DNA of 64,000 nucleotides. Origin: Kosakonia radicincitans DSM 16656 (GTDB taxonomy: Bacteria > Pseudomonadota > Gammaproteobacteria > Enterobacterales > Enterobacteriaceae). Shown here piece after piece: positions 29,453 through 40,744 of this stretch. The stretch spans positions 62,001 through 126,000 of the forward strand of contig NZ_CP018016.1 of assembly GCF_000280495.2 (NCBI RefSeq), written 5' to 3'. The position numbers and the translations under genes are program-made. A model generated the notes under the pieces. The model saw only the letters and a list, made by a program, of their open reading frames with translations, made no database searches and was not told the origin of the DNA. Positions within the stretch are counted from its first letter, which is position 1. Each line of letters begins with the position of its first letter.

Positions 29453-29489
29453 CAGTAAAAAAGCCATTTTTTAGATGGCTTTTTTACTG
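29453..29489. terminator. Bidirectional terminator between TpsA-like gene and yicC
   Basis: CAGTAAAAAAGCCAT and ATGGCTTTTTTACTG form a perfect 15-base stem with a seven-base loop. A and T runs on both arms make it work in both directions. It lies 24 bases past the yicC stop. Confidence 0.85.
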
Positions 29490-29512
29490 GTAAAGCTACA
29501 GCGCGAAAAAGA

Positions 29513-30376
29513 TTACTCAATATTCTGGATCTGCTCGCGCATTTGCTCAATCAACACTTTCAGCTCGATAGCGGAATTGGTGACTTCAGCATTAATCGAC
29601 TTGGATGCCAGCGTGTTCGACTCACGATTGAACTCCTGCATCATAAAGTCGAGGCGACGACCCACGGCTTCTTTTTTCTTCAGAATGTTGTAGGTCTCTT
29701 TTACATGCGCTTCGAGCCGGTCGAGTTCTTCGGCAACATCGATACGTTGCGCCATCAGCACCAGTTCCTGCTCAAGGCGATTATTCTCCAGTTGTACCTG
29801 CGCCTCTTCGAGCCTGGAAACCAGCCGCTCGCGCTGCCATTGCAGGATTTCCGGCATATGTGCACGTACTTTGGCGACTTCGGTACTCACACCTTCCAGA
29901 CGCTGCTCGATGAGCGCTTTCAGCGCCTGACCTTCGGTTTCACGGGCGACGATAAAGTCATCCAGCGCACCGTCCAGCGCAGCGAGAATTTGTGCCGCGA
30001 TGGTATCCAAATCCTGTTCTTGTGCGGCCATCACGCCAGGCCAGCGCAGGATATCTACCGGATTAATTTCCCCTTCGTCACTTTGCAATTTGACCCAGTT
30101 GGCGGCAGATACCAGCTGTTTAGCCAGTTTTTCGTTGAGGATCAGTTCCCCTTGCGCGCTGGAATCGGGTTCAAAACGGAGGTTGCACTCCACTTTGCCG
30201 CGAGTCAGACGGGTACGAAGACGTTCACGGACAACCGGTTCAAGGCTGCGGAATTGCTCCGGCAGGCGGAAGTAAGTTTCCAGATAACGCTGGTTTACCG
30301 AGCGCAGTTCCCAGGAGGCTGAGCCCCATTCACCCTTGATTTCACGCCGGGCGTAGGCGGTCATACTGCGGATCAT
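29513..30376 (-). CDS. yicC: Endoribonuclease YicC
   Basis: A 287-residue protein of the YicC/YloC family. The conserved start MIRSMTAYARREIKGEWGS and the end IELKVLIEQMREQIQNIE are intact, as is the C-terminal DUF1732 region (VGRRLDFMMQEFNRESNTL). E. coli YicC is an endoribonuclease that promotes decay of the small RNA RyhB. The long central helices suggest an oligomeric ring. It is divergent from rph across 122 bases, the shared promoter region. Confidence 0.95.
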   Translation of the reverse strand: MIRSMTAYARREIKGEWGSASWELRSVNQRYLETYFRLPEQFRSLEPVVRERLRTRLTRGKVECNLRFEPDSSAQGELILNEKLAKQLVSAANWVKLQSDEGEINPVDILRWPGVMAAQEQDLDTIAAQILAALDGALDDFIVARETEGQALKALIEQRLEGVSTEVAKVRAHMPEILQWQRERLVSRLEEAQVQLENNRLEQELVLMAQRIDVAEELDRLEAHVKETYNILKKKEAVGRRLDFMMQEFNRESNTLASKSINAEVTNSAIELKVLIEQMREQIQNIE

Positions 30377-30498
30377 AGACGTTCCCGTTTTTAAAGAGAG
30401 ATGCGGGGATTATAGCTTTCGTGGCCTTATCAGGATAGGAATAACCACGGTAAGCCAGTATAATGCGCAGCCACATTCGAATAGCCGGAGAAATCATC

Positions 30499-31215
30499 AT
30501 GCGTCCAGCAGGTCGTAGCGCCACTCAGGTGCGTCCCGTCACCCTGACCCGTAACTATACAAAACACGCTGAAGGCTCCGTGCTGGTTGAATTTGGTGAT
30601 ACCAAAGTGCTCTGCACCGCCTCTATTGAAGAAGGTGTGCCGCGTTTCCTGAAAGGTCAGGGACAGGGCTGGATCACCGCTGAATATGGCATGCTGCCGC
30701 GTTCCACCCATACCCGCAACGCGCGTGAAGCCGCAAAAGGCAAACAGGGCGGTCGCACCATGGAAATCCAGCGCCTGATTGCCCGTGCGCTGCGTGCAGC
30801 GGTTGACCTGAACGCGTTGGGTGAATTCACCATCACGCTCGACTGCGACGTGCTCCAGGCCGATGGCGGCACCCGTACCGCGTCTATTACCGGTGCTTGT
30901 GTAGCGCTGGCGGATGCGCTGAACAAACTGGTTGCGGCCGGAAAACTGAAAACCAATCCGATGAAAGGCATGGTTGCCGCCGTATCCGTGGGTATCGTTA
31001 ACGGCGAGGCCGTGTGCGATCTGGAGTATGTGGAAGACTCCGCCGCCGGGACCGATATGAACGTGGTGATGACCGAAGATGGCCGCATGATTGAAGTTCA
31101 GGGCACGGCGGAAGGCGAGCCGTTCTCCCATGAAGAGTTATTGACTCTGCTGGCGCTGGCCAGAGGGGGAATCGAATCGATTATCGCGACGCAGAAAGCG
31201 GCGCTGGCGAATTAA
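30499..31215 (+). CDS. rph: Ribonuclease PH
   Basis: A 238-residue phosphorolytic exoribonuclease that trims tRNA 3' ends. [20 protein letters not shown] at the N-terminus and [19 protein letters not shown] in the core are diagnostic. The full C-terminus ([20 protein letters not shown]) is present, unlike E. coli K-12 MG1655, where a frameshift (rph-1) ruins the enzyme and causes polarity on pyrE. GGAG precedes the ATG at 30499. First gene of the rph-pyrE operon. Confidence 0.97.
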   Translation: MRPAGRSATQVRPVTLTRNYTKHAEGSVLVEFGDTKVLCTASIEEGVPRFLKGQGQGWITAEYGMLPRSTHTRNAREAAKGKQGGRTMEIQRLIARALRAAVDLNALGEFTITLDCDVLQADGGTRTASITGACVALADALNKLVAAGKLKTNPMKGMVAAVSVGIVNGEAVCDLEYVEDSAAGTDMNVVMTEDGRMIEVQGTAEGEPFSHEELLTLLALARGGIESIIATQKAALAN

Positions 31216-31222
31216 TTATTAA

Positions 31223-31249
31223 GGGCGACTGAGAGTCGCCCTTTTTTTT
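31223..31249 (+). promoter_or_regulatory. pyrE attenuator (terminator after rph)
   Basis: GGGCGACT and AGTCGCCC make an 8-base stem with a GAG loop, followed by eight T residues, starting 8 bases after the rph stop. This is the classic UTP-sensitive attenuator: ribosomes translating the end of rph close behind polymerase prevent the hairpin when UTP is low and let pyrE be transcribed. Confidence 0.9.
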
Positions 31250-31365
31250 GCGCGTCATACTTCACGCAGCCTCTTTGCTAGCGGCAGGCTCTGGTTGCCT
31301 TCGCGATGCTGCGCGAACTATTTTGCGTAATCTGTAAATTGAAAAGTGAGATGAGGAGCGAATCC

Positions 31366-32007
31366 ATGAAAGCGTATCAGCGTCAGTTTATTGAATTTGC
31401 GCTTAATAAGCAGGTACTGAAGTTTGGCGAATTCACGCTGAAATCCGGGCGTAAAAGCCCCTATTTCTTCAACGCCGGGCTGTTTAATACCGGGCGCGAT
31501 CTGGCTCTGTTAGGCCGTTTTTACGCCGAAGCGTTGGTGGATTCCGGGATTGATTTCGACCTGCTGTTTGGCCCTGCTTATAAAGGTATTCCGATTGCGA
31601 CTACCACTGCGGTGGCGCTGGCGGAACATCATGAACGCGATGTGCCGTACTGCTTTAATCGTAAAGAAGCGAAAGATCACGGTGAAGGCGGCAATCTGGT
31701 CGGTAGCGCGTTGCAGGGCCGGGTGATGCTGGTGGATGACGTCATTACCGCGGGCACCGCTATCCGCGAGTCGATGGAAATTATCCAGGCCAATGGCGCG
31801 ACGCTGGCTGGCGTGCTGATTTCGCTGGATCGTCAGGAGCGCGGCCGCGCTGACATCTCTGCGATTCAGGAAGTGGAGCGTGATTACGGCTGCAAAGTGA
31901 TCTCAATTATCACGCTGAAAGATTTGATTGCGTATCTGGAAGAGAAGCCGGAGATGGCCGATCACCTGGCTGCGGTTCGTGCGTATCGCGAACAGTACGG
32001 CGTATAA
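31366..32007 (+). CDS. pyrE: Orotate phosphoribosyltransferase
   Basis: A 213-residue enzyme that joins orotate to PRPP to form OMP in pyrimidine synthesis. The PRPP-binding motif reads [14 protein letters not shown], and the N-terminal [20 protein letters not shown] fits homologues. The frame is open from 31306, but the ATG at 31366 has GAGGAG upstream. Expression should depend on the attenuator at 31223. Confidence 0.98.
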   Translation: MKAYQRQFIEFALNKQVLKFGEFTLKSGRKSPYFFNAGLFNTGRDLALLGRFYAEALVDSGIDFDLLFGPAYKGIPIATTTAVALAEHHERDVPYCFNRKEAKDHGEGGNLVGSALQGRVMLVDDVITAGTAIRESMEIIQANGATLAGVLISLDRQERGRADISAIQEVERDYGCKVISIITLKDLIAYLEEKPEMADHLAAVRAYREQYGV

Positions 32008-32014
32008 CCGTAGT

Positions 32015-32039
32015 GCCCGGCAGACGTTGCCTGCCGGGC
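32015..32039. terminator. Hairpin after pyrE
   Basis: GCCCGGCAG and CTGCCGGGC form a perfect 9-base stem with a seven-base loop, starting 8 bases past the pyrE stop. There is no T run, so it may protect the mRNA end as much as terminate. Confidence 0.5.
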
Positions 32040-32189
32040 GTGTGTCATAACAGTTTTGTGCCCTGCGTGTTCACATAGAGTGAATAAACTGAGGTGCTTG
32101 AGGCTATCAACAGTTAACGAATTGCGTTGGGCTTTTTCACAGATTGCCGGAAAGTGAGAATGCAGCCACAAAGGCTGCATAAAGAGAGA

Positions 32190-32786
32190 TTATCGCAGTT
32201 GCGCGGCGAGCAGCGGCCAGCGGGCGTCAAAGTCGTCGGTTGGGCTGTATTTAAATTCACTGCGCACATAGCGCGACAGCATCCCTTCACAAAACGCCAG
32301 CAACTGGCTTGCCAGCAGCGTTTCGTCAGTGGCATAGGCCTCGCCTTCACGCATTTTGCGCTCGCGCAGGACCTGGCGCAGCTGCGCCTCAATGCGTTCG
32401 AAAAGCTGGTTAATGCGCCCTTGCAAGCGATCCTGCTCAAACATCAGCGCGTGGCCGGTCATGATGCGCGTTAAACCAGGGTTACGTTCACCGAAGCCGA
32501 GGATTAGCTGCATAATCAGGCGCAGTCGAGTGGTCGTGTCTTTCTCATCCTTTAAAATCAGGTTGATGCGGGTGATCAGGCTATCCTCGATAAACTCAAT
32601 CAGGCTATCGAACATGCGCGTTTTACTGGGGAAATGACGGTACAGAGCGGCTTCGGATACGCCAACGGAAGCGGCCAGTTTCGCGGTAGTAATACGCTGG
32701 CTTCCATCGCTGGATTCCAGCATCAGCGCCAGAGACTGAAGTATTTCCTCGCGGCGATTCCTTTTCGCAGTTTGTTTTTCTGCCAT
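32190..32786 (-). CDS. slmA: Nucleoid occlusion factor SlmA
   Basis: A 198-residue TetR-fold protein that binds chromosomal SBS sites and blocks FtsZ ring assembly over the nucleoid. The N-terminal HTH ([29 protein letters not shown]) is intact, as is the C-terminal helical dimer domain. It lies downstream of dut on the same strand, 124 bases apart, a spacer that holds a nested inverted repeat. Length as in E. coli. Confidence 0.97.
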   Translation of the reverse strand: MAEKQTAKRNRREEILQSLALMLESSDGSQRITTAKLAASVGVSEAALYRHFPSKTRMFDSLIEFIEDSLITRINLILKDEKDTTTRLRLIMQLILGFGERNPGLTRIMTGHALMFEQDRLQGRINQLFERIEAQLRQVLRERKMREGEAYATDETLLASQLLAFCEGMLSRYVRSEFKYSPTDDFDARWPLLAAQLR

Positions 32787-32830
32787 GTTCTAAAATACCC
32801 CTGAAAATAAACACTTGTCAGGCGAGCGAC

Positions 32831-32891
32831 CACACGGCGACCGCAAACAATGTGCGTTTGCGGTGATGTTATCGCGTTATTTCGCCGTGTG
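32831..32891. repeat. Nested inverted repeats between dut and slmA
   Basis: The outer arms CACACGGCGA (32831-32840) and TCGCCGTGTG (32882-32891) are exact inverse complements. Inside them CCGCAAAC (32841-32848) pairs with GTTTGCGG (32856-32863). The outer and inner 5' arms are contiguous, so one 18-base arm can pair with two separate 3' arms, leaving an 18-base bulge. It could be a transcript-processing or attenuation structure in the dut-slmA message. Confidence 0.5.
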
Positions 32892-32910
32892 ATGCGTTAA
32901 ATAGAGCGGT

Positions 32911-33369
32911 TTACTGACGCCCGGAATGGCCAAAGCCGCCTTCGCCGCGTTCAGTCGCGTCGAACTCTTCCACCAGATTAAATTCTGCCTGCACAACTGG
33001 TACAAACACCATTTGCGCGATGCGTTCGCCCGGAACGATAGTGAAGCTGTCCTGGCCGCGGTTCCAGACGGAAACCATCAGTTGCCCCTGATAATCCGAG
33101 TCAATCAGACCAACCAGATTACCCAGCACCACGCCATGCTTATGGCCCAGCCCTGAACGCGGCAGAATAACCGCAGCGAGCGACGGATCGGCAATATGGA
33201 TTGCCAGACCGGTTGGCAGCAACGTTGTTGCGCCTGGCGCCAGCTCTACGGCGTCGTCGAGACAGGCGCGCAGGTCAAGTCCGGCGGAACCGGAGGTGGC
33301 ATAAGTCGGTAGCGGAAATTGCTTGCCGACACGCGGGTCCAGAATCTTAACGTCGATTTTTTTCATCAT
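32911..33369 (-). CDS. dut: dUTP diphosphatase
   Basis: A 152-residue trimeric dUTPase that hydrolyses dUTP to dUMP and keeps uracil out of DNA. The five conserved motifs are visible, including [29 protein letters not shown] and the C-terminal [10 protein letters not shown] arm that closes the active site. Translation could begin at the ATG at 33369 or the next one at 33366. Either way the gene overlaps the end of coaBC by about 20 bases, so translation is probably coupled. Confidence 0.97.
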   Translation of the reverse strand: MMKKIDVKILDPRVGKQFPLPTYATSGSAGLDLRACLDDAVELAPGATTLLPTGLAIHIADPSLAAVILPRSGLGHKHGVVLGNLVGLIDSDYQGQLMVSVWNRGQDSFTIVPGERIAQMVFVPVVQAEFNLVEEFDATERGEGGFGHSGRQ

Positions 33370-34561
33370 AACGGGTAACTATCTCGTCCAGTAATTGGTG
33401 TCCCAGAAGTTCTTTGCGTTCCAGCGGCAGACGTTTGTCGCCCTCCTGCCAGAAAAGATGTAGTGCGTTGTTGTCGCTATTAAAGCCTTGATCTGATTGT
33501 GAAACATCGTTAGCGCAAATCAGGTCAAGGTTTTTGCGGGCGCGTTTCTGCCGGGCATATTCTTCCACATTATTTGTTTCGGCGGCAAACCCCACGACAA
33601 AGGGGCGATGGGCAGAAAGTGCGGCTACGCCAGCGACGATATCCGGGTTTTTTACCATTTTTATCGTGATTTCATCGCCTTGTTTTTTAATTTTCTCTTC
33701 CGCCACACTGGCCGCGCGGTAATCCGCGACGGCGGCACAGCCGATAAAAATGTGCTGCTGCTGCGCACTACGCTGCACGGCTGCTTCCATCTCCAGCGCG
33801 GTGGTGACATCTATGCGTTGCACCAGCGCAGGTGTCGGTAGCGTGACCGGGCCTGCAACCAGCGTGACGTTCGCTCCGCGGCTGGCGGCGGCGGCGGCAA
33901 TGGCGAAGCCCATCTTACCGGAACTGAGATTAGTAATGTAACGCACAGGATCTAACGGCTCACGGGTCGGGCCGGCGGTAATCATGATGTTCAGATGTTG
34001 CAGATCTTTGACAGGCGAAAAATACGCGGCTGCCATATCGACGATCGTCAGCGGATCCAGCATGCGGCCAGGGCCGACATCGCCACAGGCCTGACTACCG
34101 CTGTCCGGCCCCCACAGCAGCAGACCGCGTGAGGCCAGCACCTGCAAATTATGCTGGGTTGCTGCGGCACGATACATTTGCTGGTTCATCGCTGGTACTA
34201 CCGCGACAGGCGAAGGGGTGGCGAGGCAAATCGTGGAAACCAGGTCGTTGGCCATTCCGGCGGCGACGCGGGCAATCAAATCGGCGGTGGCGGGCGCCAG
34301 AATCACCAGGTCGGCCCATTTACCCAGCTCGATATGGCCCATTGCCGCTTCGGCAGCGGGATCGAGCAGGCTGTCGGAAACCGGATTCCCGGAAACGGCT
34401 TGCAGGCTCAGCGGGGTGATGAAGGCTTTGGCGCCTTCGGTCATTACCACGCGAACTTCCGCGCCGCGATCGCGCAGACGGCGCACCAGCTCAGGCGTTT
34501 TGTAAGCCGCAATACCGCCGCTTACGCCGAGGACAATTTTTTTACCCGCCAGACTGATCAT
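33347..34561 (-). CDS. coaBC: Bifunctional CoaBC (phosphopantothenoylcysteine synthetase/decarboxylase)
   Basis: A 404-residue bifunctional enzyme of coenzyme A synthesis. The N-terminal FMN-dependent decarboxylase half (to about 190) shows [10 protein letters not shown], the active-site His in [11 protein letters not shown] and [13 protein letters not shown]. The C-terminal CTP-dependent synthetase half has [16 protein letters not shown] and [11 protein letters not shown]. The frame opens at 34642, but the ATG at 34561 has AGGAAAG upstream and the conserved N-terminus. It is divergent from radC and overlaps dut. Confidence 0.96.
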   Translation of the reverse strand: MISLAGKKIVLGVSGGIAAYKTPELVRRLRDRGAEVRVVMTEGAKAFITPLSLQAVSGNPVSDSLLDPAAEAAMGHIELGKWADLVILAPATADLIARVAAGMANDLVSTICLATPSPVAVVPAMNQQMYRAAATQHNLQVLASRGLLLWGPDSGSQACGDVGPGRMLDPLTIVDMAAAYFSPVKDLQHLNIMITAGPTREPLDPVRYITNLSSGKMGFAIAAAAASRGANVTLVAGPVTLPTPALVQRIDVTTALEMEAAVQRSAQQQHIFIGCAAVADYRAASVAEEKIKKQGDEITIKMVKNPDIVAGVAALSAHRPFVVGFAAETNNVEEYARQKRARKNLDLICANDVSQSDQGFNSDNNALHLFWQEGDKRLPLERKELLGHQLLDEIVTRYDEKNRR

Positions 34562-34732
34562 GATTCTTTCCTGTTGGATTTCACCAGAAGCTGGGCATTT
34601 TATCACAATCCTGATGTTGTCGTGCTTTTGCCCGCAGAGCACTTTGCGAGGCGCTACGCAGGCTTTGAAATTGGTTGTCGAAAGAGGGGGGCGTGAAATG
34701 GCAACATAAATGTGGGATCGGGAGGAGGTAAT

Positions 34733-35401
34733 ATGGACATTGTTTTGACACCCCAGAAGCCGCGCGAAAAGATGCTGCAGTACGGCATTGAGGCACTATC
34801 GGATGTGGAATTATTAGCGCTTTTTCTGCGCACCGGAACGCGAGGAAAGTGTGTATTAACCGTTGCCCGCGAACTGCTGAAGCAATTTGGTTCGCTTTAT
34901 ACATTGCTCTCTTCCGAGCTGGAAGATTTTCAGGATGTACACGGAATCGGCGTGGCGAAATATGCGCAGTTAAGAGGCATCGGCGAGCTGGCGCGTCGTT
35001 ACTATAATGCGCGCCTGCTGGAAGAGAGCTCGCTGCTAAGTCCTGATATGACGCGTGAATTCCTGCAGAGTCAGCTAGCGGGAGAAGAGCGCGAGATCTT
35101 TATGGTGATCCTGATGGATAACCAGAACCGGATACTGAAGCACTGCCGGTTGTTTAGCGGCACCATTAACCATGTCGAAGTGCATCCGCGGGAAATTCTG
35201 CGTGAAGCGTTAAAAGTGAATGCAGCCGCTGTGATCCTCGCGCATAATCACCCTTCAGGTAACGCTGAGCCAAGCAAGGCGGATAAGCAAATCACTGAGC
35301 GAGTGATAAAATGCTGCCAGTTCATGGGCATCCGTGTGCTTGATCACCTGGTTGTTGGTCGCGGAGAGTGCGTTTCGTTTGCAGAACGCGGCTGGATTTA
35401 A
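34733..35401 (+). CDS. radC: RadC-family JAMM-motif protein
   Basis: A 222-residue protein. A helix-hairpin-helix-like N-terminus ([21 protein letters not shown]) precedes a JAB1/MPN metalloprotease-like domain with [14 protein letters not shown], the zinc-binding JAMM motif. Despite its name, a repair role for RadC has been withdrawn in E. coli and the true function is uncertain. A GGAGG site 5 bases before the ATG at 34733 sets the start. Confidence 0.93.
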   Translation: MDIVLTPQKPREKMLQYGIEALSDVELLALFLRTGTRGKCVLTVARELLKQFGSLYTLLSSELEDFQDVHGIGVAKYAQLRGIGELARRYYNARLLEESSLLSPDMTREFLQSQLAGEEREIFMVILMDNQNRILKHCRLFSGTINHVEVHPREILREALKVNAAAVILAHNHPSGNAEPSKADKQITERVIKCCQFMGIRVLDHLVVGRGECVSFAERGWI

Positions 35402-35443
35402 GCCATTTTAGGCGATCCATCGGGATCTTTGTCTGTTCGGGAC

Positions 35444-35472
35444 TTGAGCACACCGCCGACTCAGCGTATACT
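35444..35472 (+). promoter_or_regulatory. Sigma-70 promoter for rpmB-rpmG-mutM
   Basis: TTGAGC at 35444-35449 and TATACT at 35467-35472 are separated by exactly 17 bases and resemble the -35 and -10 consensus. Transcription would begin near 35480, giving a leader of about 260 bases before rpmB. The 337-base gap between radC and rpmB is otherwise occupied by an ERIC element. Confidence 0.65.
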
Positions 35473-35542
35473 ACGCCACCTTTGAGAATCTCGGGTTTGG
35501 CATTTGGGCCTGGCAATCGAGAGTTCACTTAGACACTAAATC

Positions 35543-35652
35543 ATTCAAGTTGCATCAGGGCGGCAAGAGAGTGAATCCCCGTGAGCGTATAAGTACGTGA
35601 CCTGGATAAGCGAGCGCAGCCAACACAGAGGCAGCCGGAAAGATGACGTGTA
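35543..35652 (+). repeat. ERIC element in the rpmB leader
   Basis: The run TTCAAGTTGCATCAGGG, then GTGAATCCCCGTGAGCG, AAGTACGTGACCTGG and GCAGCCAACACAGAGGCAGC, matches the enterobacterial repetitive intergenic consensus, including the regions targeted by the classic ERIC primers. It is a nonautonomous palindromic repeat with the family's length of about 110-127 bases. It falls between the rpmB promoter and gene, so it is transcribed as part of the ribosomal-protein mRNA leader. Confidence 0.85.
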
Positions 35653-35717
35653 GAACTGCGATGACCGGGCTGTAAAGCCTGACGAGGCGCCGATACCCCA
35701 TACGAAGCTCGAGCTAA

Positions 35718-35975
<258 letters not shown>

Positions 35976-35992
35976 GTACTTAGAGGATATAA

Positions 35993-36163
<171 letters not shown>

Positions 36164-36180
36164 TTTTAGTTTTCTTGCAC

Positions 36181-36206
36181 AAAAACCCCGCACTGTCGGG
36201 GTTTTT
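36181..36206 (+). terminator. Rho-independent terminator after rpmG
   Basis: AAAAACCCCG and CGGGGTTTTT form a perfect 10-base stem with a six-base loop and a T-rich 3' end. It lies between rpmG and mutM and should reduce, not abolish, mutM co-transcription. Confidence 0.9.
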
Positions 36207-36238
36207 GCATTTCTGATAACCCGCAAGCCGGAGATGAG

Positions 36239-37048
36239 ATGCCTGAATTACCCGAAGTAGAAACCAGCCGCCGGGGTATCGAACCGCACCTGGTTGGCGA
36301 AACCATTCTTCATGCGGTGGTACGCAACGGGCGATTACGCTGGCCGGTTTCCGATGAGATCCACGCCCTGAGCGATAAACCGGTGCTGAGTGTTCAGCGC
36401 CGCGCGAAATATCTGCTGCTGGAGCTGCCGGATGGCTGGATCATCATCCATCTGGGTATGTCCGGCAGCTTACGCATCCTTCCCCACGAGCTTCCGGCTG
36501 AAAAGCATGACCATGTTGATCTGGTGATGAGCAACGGCAAAGTGCTGCGCTACACCGATCCTCGCCGCTTTGGCGCATGGCTGTGGACCAAAGAGCTGGA
36601 AGGCCACAATGTGCTGGCACACCTTGGCCCTGAACCGTTAAGCGAAGCCTTTAATACCGATTATTTGCAGCAGAAGTGCGCGAAGAAAAAGACGGCCATC
36701 AAACCCTGGCTGATGGATAACAAGCTGGTGGTCGGCGTAGGAAACATCTACGCCAGCGAATCGCTGTTCGCCGCCGGGATCCATCCCGATCGCCTGGCCT
36801 CTTCGCTGTCGCGCCAGGAGTGTGAAATCCTGGTGAGGGTGATCAAAGCCGTGCTGTTGCGATCCATTGAACAGGGCGGAACCACGCTGAAAGATTTCCT
36901 GCAAAGCGACGGGAAACCCGGCTATTTTGCGCAGGAGTTACAGGTGTACGGGCGGGAAGGGGAACCTTGTCGCGTCTGCGGTACGCCGATTATGGCCGCG
37001 AAGCACGCACAGCGCTCAACGTTTTACTGTCGCCGCTGCCAGAAATAA
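36239..37048 (+). CDS. mutM: Formamidopyrimidine-DNA glycosylase (Fpg)
   Basis: A 269-residue bifunctional glycosylase/AP lyase that removes 8-oxoguanine and formamidopyrimidines. The N-terminal PELPEVE holds the catalytic Pro2 and Glu3 (numbering with Met1). A helix-two-turn-helix follows, and a C-terminal zinc finger CRVCGTP...CRRC closes the protein. Length as in E. coli. It is convergent with coaD, with a REP element in between. Confidence 0.98.
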   Translation: MPELPEVETSRRGIEPHLVGETILHAVVRNGRLRWPVSDEIHALSDKPVLSVQRRAKYLLLELPDGWIIIHLGMSGSLRILPHELPAEKHDHVDLVMSNGKVLRYTDPRRFGAWLWTKELEGHNVLAHLGPEPLSEAFNTDYLQQKCAKKKTAIKPWLMDNKLVVGVGNIYASESLFAAGIHPDRLASSLSRQECEILVRVIKAVLLRSIEQGGTTLKDFLQSDGKPGYFAQELQVYGREGEPCRVCGTPIMAAKHAQRSTFYCRRCQK

Positions 37049-37118
37049 GCGCGTTTTTGCTGGATGGCGGCTGCGGGATGCTGTTGTGCTTTGCTAAATA
37101 GCGGTCAGGCACACCGGT

Positions 37119-37631
<513 letters not shown>

Positions 37632-38402
37632 TTATTCTTTCTCTGAATAACCGTGGTTCAGCGCCCACAGCTCGGTGTATTTATTAAACGTATACTGCGC
37701 GTTAACCACCGCCAGTAGCCAGCCCTGTTTGCCATCGAGCACGCCGCCGCGCAGCAGCAACGTTTTTGCGAATGCGCCCAAAGTATGAGCGAAAATCCCC
37801 GGCAGCGAGGTTTTTTTCCCATGCTGATGACGTTCCTGCGCCCACGCCGTGGCGTAATTGAGCTGCTTGCGCTGGAAACTGGCGAAATCACGGCAGGTCA
37901 GATGCAGTAAATCACCGCTCAGGGCGATAGTCTGCGCCTGTGGCGCATCGAGTGACTCATGAACGCGGTTATCGTTGTACTGATAACGTTCGCGTTCGTA
38001 CAGGCGCGTGACGCGATCCGGATACCAGCCGCTGTGGCGCATAAAACGCCCGAGAAAGTAATTGCGACGAGCAATGCTATAAACCGCGCCGGGCTGCGGC
38101 GCAGCCAGCGCCTGACGCAGTTGTTCTGCCAGCTCAGGGGTTACGCGCTCGTCGGTATCAATCATCAGAATATAGTCGCCGCTGGCATAACGCTGGGCAA
38201 TTTGACGCTGAATACCATAACCCTGCCAGTCGGTATGGCTGAAGACTTTAGCACCGGCGCGGCTGGCAATGCCGGGGGTATCATCGCTGCTGCCGGAATC
38301 CAGCAGCACGATTTCATCCGCCCAGGCTATGGACGCAAGGCAATCGGGCAGCAGATCCGCCGCATCTTTGGCGATCATCACCACCGACAAACGTCTGGAC
38401 AT
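37632..38402 (-). CDS. waaE: LPS core beta-1,4-glucosyltransferase WaaE
   Basis: A 256-residue family 2 glycosyltransferase with [20 protein letters not shown], the nucleotide-sugar region [10 protein letters not shown], and the metal-binding [12 protein letters not shown]. It matches the WaaE/KdtX proteins of Klebsiella and Serratia, which attach glucose to inner-core heptose I. E. coli K-12 has no gene here between waaA and coaD. Its start overlaps the waaA stop by one base (TAATG), and coaD follows after 3 bases, so the three are one unit. Confidence 0.9.
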   Translation of the reverse strand: MSRRLSVVMIAKDAADLLPDCLASIAWADEIVLLDSGSSDDTPGIASRAGAKVFSHTDWQGYGIQRQIAQRYASGDYILMIDTDERVTPELAEQLRQALAAPQPGAVYSIARRNYFLGRFMRHSGWYPDRVTRLYERERYQYNDNRVHESLDAPQAQTIALSGDLLHLTCRDFASFQRKQLNYATAWAQERHQHGKKTSLPGIFAHTLGAFAKTLLLRGGVLDGKQGWLLAVVNAQYTFNKYTELWALNHGYSEKE

Positions 38403-39676
38403 TAATGGCTCCGCTGAGGCAAATACGGTTGCAGGAGTTGCAGCAGACGCGCCAGCGCGCCCTGGTTCTGGTGCAGAACCTCAACGGCATGGCGACCGTA
38501 CCATAAACGGTAGTCTTCATCCGTCAGCAGTGTGGAAACTTCTTTCACCAGCGAATCGGCATCGGTCACAGTGATCAGCCCTTCCGCTTCCTGCAAACGT
38601 GCGCAAATGTCTTTGAAGTTAAAGGTATACGGCCCCATCAGCACAGGAATGGCATGGGCAGCGGGTTCCAGAGGATTATGACCGCCGCGCTCAACCAGGC
38701 TGCCGCCGACGAAAGCAAGGTCGGCAATGCCGTACAGCAGCATCAGTTCGCCCATGGTATCGCCAATGACCACCTGGGTGCTGCCGGACGGGATCTCGCC
38801 CGAGCTGCGCAGGATGTAGCTGAACCCGGCTTTTTGCGTCATGTTGCGCGCATCCGGAAAACGCTCAGGATGGCGAGGAACCAGGATCAGCAGCAAATCG
38901 GGGAAGGTTTCCAGCAGCTTGCGGTGCGCCTGTAAAATGATGGTTTCTTCACCTTCATGCGTACTGGTGGCAATCCATACTTTACGGCGCGGCGCCCACT
39001 GGCGGCGCAGCGTCACGGCGCGCGCGGCAAGTTCCGGCGTCACAGAAATATCGAACTTCAGGCTACCGGTGACGGTAAGCTGATTACGTTTCAGGCCCAG
39101 TTGCAGGAAACGGTCGCCATCTTCCTGGTTTTGCGCGGCAATTAAGGTGATTTTGCTGAGCAAACGACGCATCGCTTTACCCAACCGGGAATAGCCTTTC
39201 GCCGAGCGCTCGGAAAGGCGCGCGTTAGCAATTACCAGCGGAATTTTCCGGGCACGAAGGGCGGAAATCATATTCGGCCATAGCTCGGTCTCCATTACGA
39301 TCACCAGCTTCGGGCGCACGGTATTCAGGAAACGGTTCATGGCGCACGGCAGATCGTAGGGCAAATAAACGTGATGAACGTCTTTACCAAACGCGGACAT
39401 CACGCGTTCCGAGCCGGTTGGTGTCATGGTGGTGACGGTGATCGGTAATGCAGGGTAGCGATGGCGCAGCGCACGTACCAGCGGGATCGCCGCCAGGGTT
39501 TCGCCTACGGAGACGGAATGCAGCAAAATACCGTCCGGCTTCACTTTGTTACGACAAAATCCATAGCGTTCAGCCCAGCGCTTACGGTAAGCAGGGGCTT
39601 TGCGGCTGCGAAGTAATAATCGCAACCACACCAGAGGCTGTATTAAGTAAAGCAGGGTGGTATACAACAATTCCAA
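38402..39676 (-). CDS. waaA: Kdo transferase WaaA
   Basis: A 424-residue membrane-associated family 30 transferase that adds two Kdo sugars to lipid IVA, essential for making LPS. Conserved blocks are [39 protein letters not shown] and [18 protein letters not shown]. The frame is open from an ATG at 39721 that lacks a ribosome site. A TTG at 39676 gives [17 protein letters not shown], the N-terminus known in related species, and is preferred, though its own ribosome site is weak. The start is therefore the least certain part. Confidence 0.94.
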   Translation of the reverse strand: MELLYTTLLYLIQPLVWLRLLLRSRKAPAYRKRWAERYGFCRNKVKPDGILLHSVSVGETLAAIPLVRALRHRYPALPITVTTMTPTGSERVMSAFGKDVHHVYLPYDLPCAMNRFLNTVRPKLVIVMETELWPNMISALRARKIPLVIANARLSERSAKGYSRLGKAMRRLLSKITLIAAQNQEDGDRFLQLGLKRNQLTVTGSLKFDISVTPELAARAVTLRRQWAPRRKVWIATSTHEGEETIILQAHRKLLETFPDLLLILVPRHPERFPDARNMTQKAGFSYILRSSGEIPSGSTQVVIGDTMGELMLLYGIADLAFVGGSLVERGGHNPLEPAAHAIPVLMGPYTFNFKDICARLQEAEGLITVTDADSLVKEVSTLLTDEDYRLWYGRHAVEVLHQNQGALARLLQLLQPYLPQRSH

Positions 39677-39743
39677 GCGACTATCCGTTTTTTTAAGATT
39701 CGGCGGGCAAATTCTAAGCATTTAGGGCAGCTAAAGCTATACC

Positions 39744-40733
39744 TTATGCCAGATACCTTTTGAGACGGAAGTAGCGGCGGCCAAGGCGCCAGCGCAAACG
39801 TGGACTTTTTGCACTTTTCCAGATGAGCTTCCAGATGCCTTTTTCGAAAAACTCGCGAATGATCATCGCTTTCTTGCTTTCATCCTTCATGTTATCAAAG
39901 GTATGGATGATGCCGAGCCCTTCTTTGGCTATCTGCCAGTAACATGCCGGTATATTTTTCACTTTATCCGCATAGCGCTGGTTAATTGCGTCCAGCATTT
40001 GCAGGATTTTCATGTAGTGGCGCGCCGAGCGAATCAGCGTGTCGTCAGTGTCCGGCATGTGCGAAACAGATGCTGAGTGGATGTAGTAATCGTAAAATTG
40101 CTCGCTGGTATATTGCACGCGCTCGGCAGCGAGCAGAACTTCCGTTGTCCAGGGGATATCCTGGTGGCGAAGACCCGGTTCGAAATGAAAGTTATTCTGA
40201 AGAATGAAATCGTGGCGATAGATATTCAGCCAGGTGACATGCAGGAATTTACGCGAATCCAGGGCCTGTTTAAGCCATGCCGGGCCGGTCATGACGCCCG
40301 TTGACTGTAACTTTTCAGGCGGAAAAATCGGACGGGTGGGTTTTTTGTCGTTTTCCCAGACATAGTTACCGTTACAGGTCGCAACATCCAGATTCCCTGT
40401 GTTGGCCATGTCAAGCAGGCGCTGATACATACCGGGTTTGAAAACGTCATCAATGTCCGGAAAGGAGAGGTATTTTCCCTTTGCGCAGGCAAGCCCGGAA
40501 TTGCGGGCAACCGATACACCCTGGTTTTCTTGCTCAATAACCTGTAACTGCGGTAGTCGATCGCGCCATTGTTCCACGATCTGCATCGATCCATCCGTAG
40601 AACCATCATTGACAATGATCACTTCCATGCTGTCGATTTTTTGTGCGACGAGGCAAGTGAAAAACTGGTCGAGGAACGCTTCGCCGTTATAGACGGCAAC
40701 CACCACGCTTAACATAGGCGCTGAAATTTGCAT
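39744..40733 (-). CDS. Family 2 glycosyltransferase, WaaH/YibD-like
   Basis: A 329-residue GT2 transferase. It has LSVVVAVYNGEAFLD, VNDGSTDGS, SVARNSGLACAKGKYLSF and the acidic DIDD metal site. The region STGVMTGPAWL followed by HVTWLNIYRHDFI and GLRHQDIPWTTEVL closely parallels E. coli YibD (WaaH), which adds glucuronic acid to heptose III under PhoB control. The gene here is last in the waaQ-wabG-wabH unit, not beside tdh where E. coli has yibD. The sugar transferred is inferred only by homology. It begins 11 bases after the wabH-like gene. Confidence 0.75.
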   Translation of the reverse strand: MQISAPMLSVVVAVYNGEAFLDQFFTCLVAQKIDSMEVIIVNDGSTDGSMQIVEQWRDRLPQLQVIEQENQGVSVARNSGLACAKGKYLSFPDIDDVFKPGMYQRLLDMANTGNLDVATCNGNYVWENDKKPTRPIFPPEKLQSTGVMTGPAWLKQALDSRKFLHVTWLNIYRHDFILQNNFHFEPGLRHQDIPWTTEVLLAAERVQYTSEQFYDYYIHSASVSHMPDTDDTLIRSARHYMKILQMLDAINQRYADKVKNIPACYWQIAKEGLGIIHTFDNMKDESKKAMIIREFFEKGIWKLIWKSAKSPRLRWRLGRRYFRLKRYLA

Positions 40734-40744
40734 AAGAAACCTGA

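Noticed and set aside
29543..30322. 259-codon plus-strand frame opposite yicC
   Set aside because: Shadow of the conserved yicC gene; no start signal and no protein pattern.
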